A DNA stretch of 64,000 bases from Candidatus Gastranaerophilales bacterium (GTDB lineage: Bacteria; Cyanobacteriota; Vampirovibrionia; Gastranaerophilales; Gastranaerophilaceae). Under the pieces are notes generated by a model that saw only the letters and a list, made by a program, of their open reading frames with translations, was not told where the DNA came from and did not search any database. Location: contig CALURK010000008.1 in the NCBI GenBank assembly GCA_944323165.1, forward strand, positions 1 through 64,000. Direction: 5' to 3'. The stretch's first letter is position 1. Every line of letters begins with the position of its first letter. The position numbers and the translations under genes are program-made. Below are positions 34,487 through 43,517 of this stretch, one piece after another.

Positions 34487-35029
34487 ATGGCAAAATACGT
34501 ATGTTCAATTTGCGGTTATACAGCAGAAGGCGAAGCTCCTGAAAAATGTCCTGTATGTGGTGCAGCAAAGGAAGCTTTTGTTTTGATGGCAGATGGTGAA
34601 AAAAATTACGCTGATGAGCACAGAATCGGCGTTGCAAAGGATGTTGATCCTGAAATTCTTGAAGGTTTAAGAGCTAACTTTATGGGTGAATGTACTGAAG
34701 TTGGTATGTATATCGCTATGGCAAGACAAGCTGACAGAGAAGGTTATCCTGAAGTTGCTGAAGCTTTCAGAAGATATGCTATGGATGAAGCTGATCACGC
34801 TTCTAGATTTGCAGAATTATTGGGTGAAGTTGTTACAAATTCTACAAAGAAAAATCTTGAATTACGTGCAGAAGCTGAATTCGGTGCTTGTGACGGTAAG
34901 ATGAAAATTGCTAAGAGAGCTAAAGAATTAGGTCTTGACGCTGTTCACGATACTGTTCACGAAATGGCTAAAGATGAAGCTCGTCACGGACGTGGTTTTG
35001 ATGGATTGCTTGCAAGATACTTTGCATAG
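34487..35029 (+). CDS. Rubrerythrin with N-terminal rubredoxin domain
   Basis: 180 aa. The N-terminal rubredoxin-like iron site is [21 protein letters not shown] (two C-x-x-C pairs). The ferritin-like diiron domain follows, with Glu/His ligands in [51 protein letters not shown] and [16 protein letters not shown]. The reversed domain order (rubredoxin first) is the reverse-rubrerythrin type that reduces hydrogen peroxide and oxygen in anaerobes. Ribosome binding site AAAGGAAG; strong promoter and terminator flank it, so it is monocistronic. Confidence 0.93.
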   Translation: MAKYVCSICGYTAEGEAPEKCPVCGAAKEAFVLMADGEKNYADEHRIGVAKDVDPEILEGLRANFMGECTEVGMYIAMARQADREGYPEVAEAFRRYAMDEADHASRFAELLGEVVTNSTKKNLELRAEAEFGACDGKMKIAKRAKELGLDAVHDTVHEMAKDEARHGRGFDGLLARYFA

Positions 35030-35050
35030 TTATTCATTTGCATAAATTTC

Positions 35051-35080
35051 AAGGGCGTCGGGTTTTAACCCGACGCCCTT
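35051..35080 (+). terminator. Terminator after rubrerythrin
   Basis: Perfect hairpin AAGGGCGTCGGGT-TT-AACCCGACGCCCTT, followed by CTCTAT. The T-run is weak but the stem is very stable. Confidence 0.75.
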
Positions 35081-35156
35081 CTCTATATAAATTAAACAAA
35101 AAAAATGGCGGCATTGACGAGAAGCGCTGCCACCGTTGAGTCGTAATACTGAAATT

Positions 35157-36191
35157 TTATTTGTTTTTATTTTTGTTTTCAAAATCTCTTATTCTTACCT
35201 TTGGTACAACTGACATACCAGGTATGATTTTGTATTCATTAGGATCAATATCTTCCGTAAATACAATTTTTACAGGAATTCTTTGTACGATTTTTACGAA
35301 AGATCCTACAGCATTTTCAGGCGGGAATAAACTTGCTTTTGCACCTGAGCTTCTTTGAATACTGTCAACTTTTCCCTTAAATACTTTATCAGGGTAGGTG
35401 TCAATTTTTATATCAACGTCCATGCCCTCTTTCATGTGAGTAAGCTGTGTTTCTTTGTAGTTTGCAACTACCCATACGTTGTGCGGGACAATTACAAATA
35501 GAGGACTTCCAGGTTGTACCATCATACCTACTTCTACTTTTTTATTTGAAACGGTTCCGTCTATCGGAGCTAAAATATCTGTATATTCAAGAGCTAATTC
35601 TGCAGCACGTTTTTGTGCTTTCAAAACATTCAAATCAGCATCTGCTACTTTTGCGTTTCTTGATGGATCTTTAGAAAAAATTGATTGATCTGCACTTGTT
35701 TGAACTGCTTGTTTGCTTTCCAAATTTGTTCTTGCCTGATCTAATCTTTGCTTAGATACTGCGCCTGCTGCGTACAAATTTTCATATCTTTCCAAATCTT
35801 TTTTTGCAAGTGCTATTTCTGAATTTGCTGCATTCAGGTTGGCATGCGCATTTTCTTGGTTTAATAAGGCTTTTTCATAAGCAGCTGTAGCTTGATCAAG
35901 CTTAACTTGATAATCTATTTTATCGATAACTGCTACTACCTGTCCTGCTTTTACCGGTTGGTTATCTTCAACCAAAACCTTAACAATTTGACCTGAAACT
36001 TTTGGTGATACTGAAACGGTTGTAGTTTCTACATAAGCATCGTCTGTAGTTTGATAACCAAGATAGTCATATATAAAATAACCTGCCGTTAAGACTCCTA
36101 AGAGGGCTATTGTTCCAAATATATAACGTTTTTTTACAGGCATTTTCTTTTTATCATTGTTTTCTTCTTCTATTTTGTTTTCTTCACCCAT
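35157..36191 (-). CDS. HlyD/EmrA-type membrane fusion protein
   Basis: 344 aa. A charged N-terminal tail and one membrane anchor (YIFGTIALLGVLTAGYFIYDY, about 22-42) precede the periplasmic part. A biotinyl/lipoyl half-motif (VSPKVSGQIVKVLVEDNQPVKAGQVVAVID) is followed by a long alpha-hairpin, the second lipoyl half (LAPIDGTVSNKKVEVGMMVQPGSPLFVIV) and a beta barrel. It bridges an inner-membrane pump and a TolC-like channel. It lies 29 nt downstream of marR. The expected EmrB-type pump gene is absent on either side. Confidence 0.88.
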   Translation of the reverse strand: MGEENKIEEENNDKKKMPVKKRYIFGTIALLGVLTAGYFIYDYLGYQTTDDAYVETTTVSVSPKVSGQIVKVLVEDNQPVKAGQVVAVIDKIDYQVKLDQATAAYEKALLNQENAHANLNAANSEIALAKKDLERYENLYAAGAVSKQRLDQARTNLESKQAVQTSADQSIFSKDPSRNAKVADADLNVLKAQKRAAELALEYTDILAPIDGTVSNKKVEVGMMVQPGSPLFVIVPHNVWVVANYKETQLTHMKEGMDVDIKIDTYPDKVFKGKVDSIQRSSGAKASLFPPENAVGSFVKIVQRIPVKIVFTEDIDPNEYKIIPGMSVVPKVRIRDFENKNKNK

Positions 36192-36220
36192 TTTATTTAC
36201 CTTTCAAATTTTTAACTATT

Positions 36221-36676
36221 TTATATTTGTATTTCGAGTGTTTCATTTAGAACATCTCTTAATTCCTTTAAAAGATCGCTAACTTTTGCTAAATTACTGT
36301 TATCAATTTTTTCTCTAACAACTGTCAGGTGTGGTTTTATTTTGGCAGTTACTTCTTCTGCCTTCTTAACTCCTGCTTCTGTTATTTCAGCAATTTTTAC
36401 AGGACGATTATTTTTGATTGATAATTTACGAACAATGAAGCCTTTTTTCTCTAGACTGTCTAAAATCTTTCCTGTATTAGCTCGGTCCTTAAGTATTAAT
36501 TTGGCTAAATCTCTTTGACACATGTTCGGGTTACAAATAAGAGTATCAAGTGTAGAAAATTCTTCCGGCGTAATTCCTGCTCCGTATTTCTCAAAAACTT
36601 GCTGACCTAAGAGCTTACAATACTTGGCTGTTAGTTCTATTTGATAGAATACTGTGTCTGTAAAATGGTTTTGCAA
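36221..36676 (-). CDS. MarR-family transcriptional regulator, TTG start
   Basis: 151 aa. The winged helix is evident: LDTLICNPNMCQRDLAKLILKDRANTGKILDSLEKKGFIVRKLSIKNNRPVKIAEITEAG. The initiator is TTG at 36676, with AGGGGA nine nucleotides upstream; no in-frame ATG fits. It is divergent from the TolC-like gene, and a perfect palindrome between them is its likely operator. Co-transcribed with the HlyD-like gene, so probably autoregulated and drug- or phenolic-responsive by family analogy. Confidence 0.88.
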   Translation of the reverse strand: MQNHFTDTVFYQIELTAKYCKLLGQQVFEKYGAGITPEEFSTLDTLICNPNMCQRDLAKLILKDRANTGKILDSLEKKGFIVRKLSIKNNRPVKIAEITEAGVKKAEEVTAKIKPHLTVVREKIDNSNLAKVSDLLKELRDVLNETLEIQI

Positions 36677-36716
36677 TTTTGTAAATCCCCTGTTTGATGT
36701 ATGTTTATTTTACAAC

Positions 36717-36748
36717 ATGTTGCAAATGCAACATAGTTATGTTATCAT
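36717..36748. promoter_or_regulatory. MarR-type operator overlapping the outer-membrane factor promoter
   Basis: ATGTTGCA-AA-TGCAACAT (36717-36734) is a perfect palindrome. The promoter TTGCAA (36720-36725), 17-nt spacer, TATCAT (36743-36748) has its -35 inside it, so bound repressor would block RNA polymerase. Confidence 0.7.
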
Positions 36749-36791
36749 TCTTATTAGAAAAAATCAAGTACTTTGGAGAAAAGAAAAAGAA

Positions 36792-38231
36792 ATGAAAAAA
36801 TTATTAGCATTAGCGATATTAGTATCACTGGGGATGGGAAATGCTGTTAGTGTTTTAGCGGCTGAGAAAACAGTTTTGAGTGCGGGAGCTGAGCAGACTG
36901 TTGATAATAATAAAAAAGTTAAGAAGGAAGAAAAGAAGAAATCTGAAAAGATTAAACCTGTAAAAGACAAATTTGCATATGTTAATATGGCGTGGTGGAA
37001 CCAGTTTAATGATGATATTCTTAATCAATATATTATAAAGGCCGTTGAGAACAATAAAGATTTAAAGATGGCAACATTAACAATTGATGAATATTATCAA
37101 AATGTTGTTGCGCAAAGAGCCGGTGAACTTCCGTCTTTGCAGGCAGGATTTATTCCGGGGTATGGCGGTATGATGGACCATGAAGCAGGCAGTTTCCTAT
37201 TACCGATTTTTGCAAATTATGAGATTGATATTTTCGGAAAAAATCATAACAAGACATCTGCTGTTAGAAAATTGTACGAATCTTCTATTTTAGATGAGCA
37301 GGCTGCATATATTTCTATTGCTTCTGCAGTTGGAAGTGTTTATGTGAACATCGTTAAAATGGATGCAATGATTGACTTGCAGGAAGATATTGTTAAACTG
37401 AGAAAAGAAATTTTTGAAATTATGTCCGTAAGCAACGCTGAGGGCTTAGTTTCTACATCTGATTTAGTTAAGGCAAATCAATCTTACGTTATGGGTGTAG
37501 CGGATTTAACTGATCTTAAGAAAAACAGATCTAAATTACTTCACCAATTAGCGGTACTTACAGGCGATAGCCCTAACAATATTGAAGAATACAAAAGAAT
37601 TGATTATAGAGATTTAGCTTTTTCTGGATACGTTCCTGAGTTTGTAAATTCGGACGTTATTATGAAACGCCCGGATTATATGAAGGCTGAGAAAATGTTA
37701 GAAAAAGCTGGTATTGATGTAAGAGTAGCAAGAAAAGAAATGTTACCTTCTCTGAATTTAGGCGGATTATTGTTATTCAATGCGACAAATTTCGGAAGTT
37801 TGTTTACTACTTCTAACATGTTATGGGGATTTGGCGGCGGAATTGTTCAGCCTTTATTTATGGGCGGAAGGCTTAAAGCTAATTTGAAAGCCAAAAAGAT
37901 TGCTTATGAAAAAAGCTTGAAGAATTATGAGAAGGTTAATTTAACATCTATGCAGGAGGTTAATGATTCTCTTGTGTCTATCAATATGGATAAAGAAAAG
38001 TTAGCTAAACAAAAGAAAATACAGGAACTTGAGAGAAAGGATTTTGATATTTCAAAAGTCAGATTTTCAGAAGGTGTTATTGCGAAACTTGATTTGAACC
38101 AGAAGGAAGAAAATTTGTTAAATATAAATAAGACTGTTTACTCAAGTGAATTTGATTGCATGATAGATTATATAAGTTTCTATAAAGCAATTGCAGCTCA
38201 AAATATAGATAAAAATATTCAAGAAAGTTAA
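36792..38231 (+). CDS. Outer-membrane efflux protein (TolC/NodT family)
   Basis: 479 aa from the ATG at 36792. The start is set by the signal peptide MKKLLALAILVSLGMGNAVSVLAAE; the longer frame runs through the operator and is rejected. The protein has two repeats typical of outer-membrane factors: SLQAGFIPGYGG then FANYEIDIFGKNHNKTSAVRK, and LNLGGLLLFNATNFGSLF with GGGIVQPLFMGGRLKANLKAKK. The long helices form the periplasmic tunnel. It is divergent from marR and hlyD and presumably partners the HlyD-like protein. Confidence 0.87.
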   Translation: MKKLLALAILVSLGMGNAVSVLAAEKTVLSAGAEQTVDNNKKVKKEEKKKSEKIKPVKDKFAYVNMAWWNQFNDDILNQYIIKAVENNKDLKMATLTIDEYYQNVVAQRAGELPSLQAGFIPGYGGMMDHEAGSFLLPIFANYEIDIFGKNHNKTSAVRKLYESSILDEQAAYISIASAVGSVYVNIVKMDAMIDLQEDIVKLRKEIFEIMSVSNAEGLVSTSDLVKANQSYVMGVADLTDLKKNRSKLLHQLAVLTGDSPNNIEEYKRIDYRDLAFSGYVPEFVNSDVIMKRPDYMKAEKMLEKAGIDVRVARKEMLPSLNLGGLLLFNATNFGSLFTTSNMLWGFGGGIVQPLFMGGRLKANLKAKKIAYEKSLKNYEKVNLTSMQEVNDSLVSINMDKEKLAKQKKIQELERKDFDISKVRFSEGVIAKLDLNQKEENLLNINKTVYSSEFDCMIDYISFYKAIAAQNIDKNIQES

Positions 38232-38279
38232 AGACCGTTATTCTTAATAATAATTAAATGGGTGCATATAAAATGCACC

Positions 38280-39929
38280 TTATTTTTTGCAACCTTCATC
38301 TTCACCATCAATTAAACCGTCATAATCATTATCCAAACCGTCTGAACAAGAGCCGATTGAGTCCAGTCCTTCTGCGCGCGGGAAACCTCTTAACCATTTG
38401 TCAGGAATCTTTTTCCAAAGGTATTCAAAAAAGTTGCGGTATAAAATCGCAGCTTGAGGATTTTCTAAGATAATAAGATTTTCGTCATTTCGATTTTCTC
38501 CGCTATATGAGAAATTCATAGAACCTATAATTAAGTATTTATCGTCAATTATCATTGTTTTGGAGTGAAGTTTCCCTGCATAATTTTCGATTTTTACAGG
38601 AAGCCCTGAAGCTCGTAACTGATTAATTTTAGAATATTTGTTAGAAGCATTAAGCGCATCTGCAATAATTTTTACATCTACTCCTCGATTTTTTGCTTTG
38701 ATTAATTCATTTATAATTTGATTTTCTATAATTATGAATGATGGTATGTAAATGTAGCTTTTTGCCTGTTGTATTGCAGGTATTATGCAATTTGTGATTG
38801 TTTTATCCTGAGGTGAAAAGAAAATATTTTCTCCCTTATTAAATGCGATTTTCTCATTATGAAATTTTCCATTGTACATTTGTTCAAATTCATTTTTATA
38901 AAGCTTAGCGACATCTTTTGAATTGATTACTAAAAGAGCGTTTGTGTTATAGCCTGACATATCCGTGTAGGATAAATTTGCAGAGCCTGTGATTACGGTT
39001 TTGTTATCTATTATGAAAAATTTGTTGTGCATTATGTAGCGAGGATTTGCTGAGTCGATATCGCTTTTAGTGTTTTTTATAAGTGCTGCAAGGTGTTGAG
39101 TGTCCTCGTAAATATTGTTTCCGTTTTTGTCACTGTCATATACCATCCGAATTTTTACTCCGCGTTTTAGTGCGTTTTTAATCGCATTTTCTATTGCAGG
39201 AGTGGATGAGTAACCATAAATTGCCATATCTATGGAACTTTGGGCATTATTAATATTAGTTAAAATTTCTCGACATAAATCTGTTGAACAGTTTCTATCA
39301 GGTTTTAACTTGACAGTAAAATCTGTCAGAATTAGTTTGATATTACCTGTGTTTAGGTTTAGTTTGCTGAAGTTTTTTATTGTGGGTTTTGTTGTTTTAA
39401 ATTTTTTTCGATATCCTTTTTTGATAACGAGCAAATTCTGTTTTTCTTTTGAAATCGGATAAATTTTGTCAGTTTCAACATCAAGCAGCACGTAGTTTGT
39501 GTGTTTTATAGTAGAAATTAATTTTTCACCGGCTTTTTCGTTACAGAAGTGATTATCTTTTATGCAATATGGAGAATTCTTGAATTTTGTCAGGTAATTA
39601 AATTTCTGATAATAGAGAGTTTGTTCCTGAATATTCACACTTCTTCCTTCAAGAAGGTTTTTGGCCCAATATTTTCCGAAATTTCCCATTACAAAAGCTT
39701 CTTCTTCGCTCAAGTTAAAGTCCTTAGCGAGTTTTTTGTTTTTCTCACTGAATACGGGATCAAACGTTTCATAATCCGAGATTTTGAAAATATTATTGTT
39801 ATCCAGTAAGATTTGCGTAGGGGATATTACTTCTTTTACGCGAAAATCCTGCTCTTTTGGGTATAAAAACACCAGAAAGAGTATAAACATAGTTAGGATA
39901 AAAGTTATACACCAGATTTTTCTTCGCAC
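38280..39929 (-). CDS. Phospholipase D-like protein with C-terminal Asp-rich repeat
   Basis: 549 aa. An N-terminal membrane anchor or uncleaved signal (IWCITFILTMFILFLVFLYP) is followed by about 170 unassigned residues. Two HKD half-sites come next: HNKFFIIDNKTVITGSANLSYTD and HSKTMIIDDKYLIIGSMNFSYSGENRNDEN. These form the PLD/endonuclease active site. The extreme C-terminus CSDGLDNDYDGLIDGEDEGC looks like a calcium-binding D-x-D-x-D loop closed by cysteines. It is probably an extracytoplasmic phosphodiesterase acting on lipid or nucleic acid. It overlaps the YdjC gene by 25 nt. Confidence 0.85.
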   Translation of the reverse strand: MRRKIWCITFILTMFILFLVFLYPKEQDFRVKEVISPTQILLDNNNIFKISDYETFDPVFSEKNKKLAKDFNLSEEEAFVMGNFGKYWAKNLLEGRSVNIQEQTLYYQKFNYLTKFKNSPYCIKDNHFCNEKAGEKLISTIKHTNYVLLDVETDKIYPISKEKQNLLVIKKGYRKKFKTTKPTIKNFSKLNLNTGNIKLILTDFTVKLKPDRNCSTDLCREILTNINNAQSSIDMAIYGYSSTPAIENAIKNALKRGVKIRMVYDSDKNGNNIYEDTQHLAALIKNTKSDIDSANPRYIMHNKFFIIDNKTVITGSANLSYTDMSGYNTNALLVINSKDVAKLYKNEFEQMYNGKFHNEKIAFNKGENIFFSPQDKTITNCIIPAIQQAKSYIYIPSFIIIENQIINELIKAKNRGVDVKIIADALNASNKYSKINQLRASGLPVKIENYAGKLHSKTMIIDDKYLIIGSMNFSYSGENRNDENLIILENPQAAILYRNFFEYLWKKIPDKWLRGFPRAEGLDSIGSCSDGLDNDYDGLIDGEDEGCKK

Positions 39930-40807
39930 GGAGCTTCACTCCCGTCGGATTGGTAAAGTTCTTTGTAATTTGTTATTTCATAACCCAATTTTTCAATTTT
40001 TTCTTTTAATTTCATATTCTTGGTAATCTGAAATTCAGTAAAGTGATTATCAATTGTGCCGTCTTCGTACCTGCAAGGGTGAATTAGAGCTTCTGCAATA
40101 ACTTTATCATACTTAATTGCCATAAGTCCGTAAGAAATTGCAAGGCTGTTCATCATTGAAGTATATGTTACTCCCAGTAAATACTCGTTTGTATGCAATT
40201 CGTATTTTTGAACGGTGTTTTCATTGAAAAGTGTAAAAAAGTTTAGCAGTGCGACTTTTATTAAATTAATAGGGTATTTTATTGTTAAATGCCTGAAAAC
40301 ATCAGGTATTATGTATGGTTTTTCATATTGGGTTCTGATTTGTTTGATATTGTATTCTTTAGCAAGTTTTGCGACAAGTTCGAAAATCCTCGGTATCGAA
40401 TGTACATGAACGTGTGAATCAATATGCGTTACTTCGGTATGTTTCATGACTTCTTCAATTTGTGCACGAAACTCTCTTTCTAACTGTTCAAAAAAAGTAT
40501 TATCTTTAGTGTTGAGAGATTTTAAAAGCAGCATTCCAAATGAATTGTTGAAATTTCCCTCACTATCAGTCAATTTATCCAAATTTAAACAAAGAGATTT
40601 ACCTTCAATCACGTTAAGATGAACTCCTACTCCTAAATCGGGGCAAGCTGGAATGACATTTCTCCAAGCTTCTTCAAAGGCTTCTCCGTTTGCAACAAGG
40701 CTTGCACTTTTTAAAATTCCTGATGTATAACCTTCCAATACAGCACGGTTATATGCGGGGCTCATTCCAAAATCGTCGGCGTTTAGTATGAATTTTTTGT
40801 CTGACAT
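39905..40807 (-). CDS. YdjC/HpnK-family carbohydrate deacetylase
   Basis: 300 aa. The metal-site blocks are FILNADDFGMSPAYNRAVLEGY at the N-terminus and THIDSHVHVHSIPRIFELV (Asp/His ligands). ALIHPCRYEDG near the C-terminus is also conserved. The family removes acetyl groups from sugars, including glycolipid sugars (HpnK) and chitooligosaccharides (ChbG). The divergent GT2 gene 73 nt away suggests a lipid-linked sugar pathway. Ribosome binding site AGGAG. Confidence 0.85.
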   Translation of the reverse strand: MSDKKFILNADDFGMSPAYNRAVLEGYTSGILKSASLVANGEAFEEAWRNVIPACPDLGVGVHLNVIEGKSLCLNLDKLTDSEGNFNNSFGMLLLKSLNTKDNTFFEQLEREFRAQIEEVMKHTEVTHIDSHVHVHSIPRIFELVAKLAKEYNIKQIRTQYEKPYIIPDVFRHLTIKYPINLIKVALLNFFTLFNENTVQKYELHTNEYLLGVTYTSMMNSLAISYGLMAIKYDKVIAEALIHPCRYEDGTIDNHFTEFQITKNMKLKEKIEKLGYEITNYKELYQSDGSEAPCEEKSGV

Positions 40808-40880
40808 AAATCTCCTGAATGTTTCGTGAAAGCTTCACTATTTATATTATTTATTGTATTATAATTTTAAGAGGAAAACA

Positions 40881-41843
40881 ATGTTTGAAAAGAAAACTAC
40901 ACTTGCAATTATTATTCCGTGTTTTAATGAAGAGCTAGTTGTAAAGTCAACAGTGGAAACACTTTTGTCCGTTATGGACAGACTTGTTATCAACGGAAAA
41001 ATTTCAAAAGACAGCTACATTTATCTTGTAGATGACGGATCAAAAGATAAGACTTGGTGTATTATTGAGGAATTGCATAGTATCTATGGAAAAAGAGTTA
41101 AAGGTGTCAAATTTATAAGAAATTACGGTAATCAAAAAGCTTTTATTGCAGGGCTTTTGGGGGCTAAAAATATTGGCTGTGATTGCGCAGTTACTATTGA
41201 TGCGGATTTGCAGCAAGATGAAAATGCTATAGAAACTTTTATTGATGAATTTCATAATGGTGCGGAAATAGTTTCAGGTATCAGAAATGATAGAAAAACT
41301 GATACATTTTTCAAAAAGTTTACCGCGTACTGTTTTTATAAACTAATGAATATTTTGGGAGTTAAAATCCCGCCTAACCATTCAGATTTTAGACTTGTAA
41401 GTTATAAAGCCCTTGAAATCCTTGAAAAATATTCAGAAACAGGCCTGTTTTTAAGAGGATTTTTCCACGAAATTGGGCTAAAAACTGCTTATGTTCATTT
41501 TAATGTAAAGCCTAGAAAAGCAGGAAAATCAAAGTTTAATTTCTTCTCCCTTACAAGTTTGGCTCTTACGGGAATCACGGCTTACAGTATTGTTCCTTTA
41601 AGAATAATTGCAGCAATGGGCGTTTTGACAGTATTAGGCAGTTTCCTTTTGGCTGCGGAAGTTGTATTTGAAAAATATTTTCTTCACGATACCCCGAGCG
41701 GATGGGCAACGCTTGTTGTGCTTTTAGCTTTCTTTGGCGGTTTGCAAATATTCTGTCTTGGTATTATTGGCGAATATATGGGGCAAATTTTTAACGAAGT
41801 TAAGGCAAGACCGAGATATATAAAAGAAAAAGAACTTATTTAA
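40881..41843 (+). CDS. Family-2 glycosyltransferase with C-terminal membrane helices
   Basis: 320 aa from the ATG at 40881 (AGAGGAAAA ribosome binding site). The GT-A motifs are IIIPCFNEE, YLVDDGSKDKT and VTIDADLQQDEN, followed by LRGFFHEIG and KPRKAGKSKFNFFSL. Two C-terminal membrane helices (about 225-250 and 270-300) place it with the DPM1/GtrB/ArnC-like transferases that load a sugar onto undecaprenyl phosphate. The adjacent YdjC deacetylase could modify that sugar. Substrate unknown. Confidence 0.9.
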   Translation: MFEKKTTLAIIIPCFNEELVVKSTVETLLSVMDRLVINGKISKDSYIYLVDDGSKDKTWCIIEELHSIYGKRVKGVKFIRNYGNQKAFIAGLLGAKNIGCDCAVTIDADLQQDENAIETFIDEFHNGAEIVSGIRNDRKTDTFFKKFTAYCFYKLMNILGVKIPPNHSDFRLVSYKALEILEKYSETGLFLRGFFHEIGLKTAYVHFNVKPRKAGKSKFNFFSLTSLALTGITAYSIVPLRIIAAMGVLTVLGSFLLAAEVVFEKYFLHDTPSGWATLVVLLAFFGGLQIFCLGIIGEYMGQIFNEVKARPRYIKEKELI

Positions 41844-41960
41844 CCCTGCTAACGTTTTGTTAAGTTTTGTAACAAAGACTTCTGCAAAAAGTCAATTTTT
41901 TGATGCAAAAAAACTTCATGAATATATAAGGTCTAAGTTAATAGGGAAAGGTGGTTATTT

Positions 41961-43442
41961 ATGGCTCCAGGTTATGGTATTTCAAGTATAGGTTCGTATG
42001 CAAATGATCCTTACTTTATGTATGTGCTAAATTCATACAATCCGAATTTTATGGGAACTCAACAGAGAGGACAGGCTTCGCAGACTGCTAATCAGTACAG
42101 CGTGCCGCAGGCGGATACAACTTCCGTAACAACTCCTGCGGCAACTGTTGATCCAACATTTAAAGGTTCTTCAAAAGACAAGAATGATGGAAATAATATG
42201 GGAACAGTTGTCACAAGCGGTTTATTGATAGCAGGTGGTGCATTGGCTTGTATAAAGGCATATAAAAAAGGTGATGGAACCGGATTAAAGAAAATGTTTA
42301 ACGGATTTAAGCAGTACGGTCAGAAACTCCTCGGAACATCCGCAAAAGAAGCCGCTGAAAAGGCTGTTGATAAAGCAGACGATGTTGCAGCAAAAATTTC
42401 TAATATAATCAAAAACGGCGGAAAGAATTTACAGGAATATACAATTCAAAAAGATGGTATGTCATTTATTATGAAAAACGGCAAACCTGTTAAGATTATT
42501 ACACAAGACAAGAAAGTTATAGACAAAGCTGCAGATGTAGCAAACTGGGTTCGTAACAATCCGACTGTAAGAGACGAAGTAAGAAACATGACTCTTGCAG
42601 GTACAAAACTCCCTAAAGGTGTAAGCCTCTCTTACACAAGAGAAATTGCAGACGGCAAAAACCTCTATAGATTAACCGTAGAAAACGGACAGGTTGTAAA
42701 AGCTTCAAGCAGAGATAAAGCAGGAAAATGGGTTGAAGTAACAAAAGACCAGTTTGACGGTTTTATCAAGAACCATGCAAAACAGGTTAAAGAGGCTGAA
42801 ACTCTCCAGAAAACATTTGGCGGTAAAAAAGTACGTATTCTGAATAAGAAGGGTAAACTTGTCGAACAAACCGGAAGTATTCAGATGAATGTAAGAGGCG
42901 GTAAGGTTGTGTCCGCTAAGTTTAATGGTAAAGATTTGAAACCTGAAGAACTCAAAGCTCTGCAGAATGATTTCCAGAAAGAAATCTCAAGCTTTGGTCA
43001 CGAAGCAGGTAACAAATACGGTTTAACAAACTACGAATATGTTTACAGACAGAAAGGCGGTCAGACTGTAAGATTCGATAAAAGCAGAACTATAAAGAAT
43101 GTAACTTCTGTTACAAATAAAGATATAACAAATGCAAACGCTATGGATAATTTCTGGCAGAAGAATGAAGGTATCAAGAACGAATTAGACAATATTATAT
43201 CAACAGGTAATGTTTCAAGCGGTTTCAGGGTCGGAAATATGACTTACAAATCTGATGCGGGAGTTGTATACAATATTTCAGGCGACAAAATCAACGGTAT
43301 TAAGCTTGATAAGAAAATTACTCTCGGCGGTAAAACCTTCAAGGCCGGTGATGTAATTGACGGTAAGTACCTCGGTGAATGGAGAAAAACTGCAGAAAAT
43401 AACAATGATTTTCAGGCAGTGCTGGATTTATTGAAATCATAA
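41961..43442 (+). CDS. Lineage-type hypothetical protein with repeated NGxVVK units
   Basis: 493 aa. The Ser/Gln/Thr-rich N-terminal part (1-60) includes a PTFKG motif near residue 67, then a hydrophobic segment (GTVVTSGLLIAGGALACIKAYKKG, about 80-103) that may insert in a membrane. The rest contains recurring beta-hairpin-like units: MSFIMKNGKPVKIITQDK, YRLTVENGQVVKASSRDK, QMNVRGGKVVSAKFNGK, and VVYNISGDKINGIKL. The repeats suggest a surface or scaffold protein. GGGAAAGGTGG precedes the start and a strong terminator follows. No known family recognised. Confidence 0.55.
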   Translation: MAPGYGISSIGSYANDPYFMYVLNSYNPNFMGTQQRGQASQTANQYSVPQADTTSVTTPAATVDPTFKGSSKDKNDGNNMGTVVTSGLLIAGGALACIKAYKKGDGTGLKKMFNGFKQYGQKLLGTSAKEAAEKAVDKADDVAAKISNIIKNGGKNLQEYTIQKDGMSFIMKNGKPVKIITQDKKVIDKAADVANWVRNNPTVRDEVRNMTLAGTKLPKGVSLSYTREIADGKNLYRLTVENGQVVKASSRDKAGKWVEVTKDQFDGFIKNHAKQVKEAETLQKTFGGKKVRILNKKGKLVEQTGSIQMNVRGGKVVSAKFNGKDLKPEELKALQNDFQKEISSFGHEAGNKYGLTNYEYVYRQKGGQTVRFDKSRTIKNVTSVTNKDITNANAMDNFWQKNEGIKNELDNIISTGNVSSGFRVGNMTYKSDAGVVYNISGDKINGIKLDKKITLGGKTFKAGDVIDGKYLGEWRKTAENNNDFQAVLDLLKS

Positions 43443-43455
43443 CAGGAAAATGGTA

Positions 43456-43485
43456 AAGCGGGCGAAGCTTAAGCTTCGCCCGCTT
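43456..43485 (+). terminator. Terminator before the kinase gene
   Basis: Perfect hairpin AAGCGGGCGAAGCTT then AAGCTTCGCCCGCTT, followed by TTCTTTT. Confidence 0.85.
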
Positions 43486-43505
43486 TTCTTTTAATTTATT
43501 TCTGG

Positions 43506-43511
43506 TATCAT
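43506..43511 (+). promoter_or_regulatory. Candidate -10 for a leaderless kinase mRNA
   Basis: TATCAT followed by 6 nt and the ATG at 43518. The strong terminator 20 nt upstream means the gene needs its own promoter in this short gap. Confidence 0.35.
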
Positions 43512-43517
43512 GTTTGT

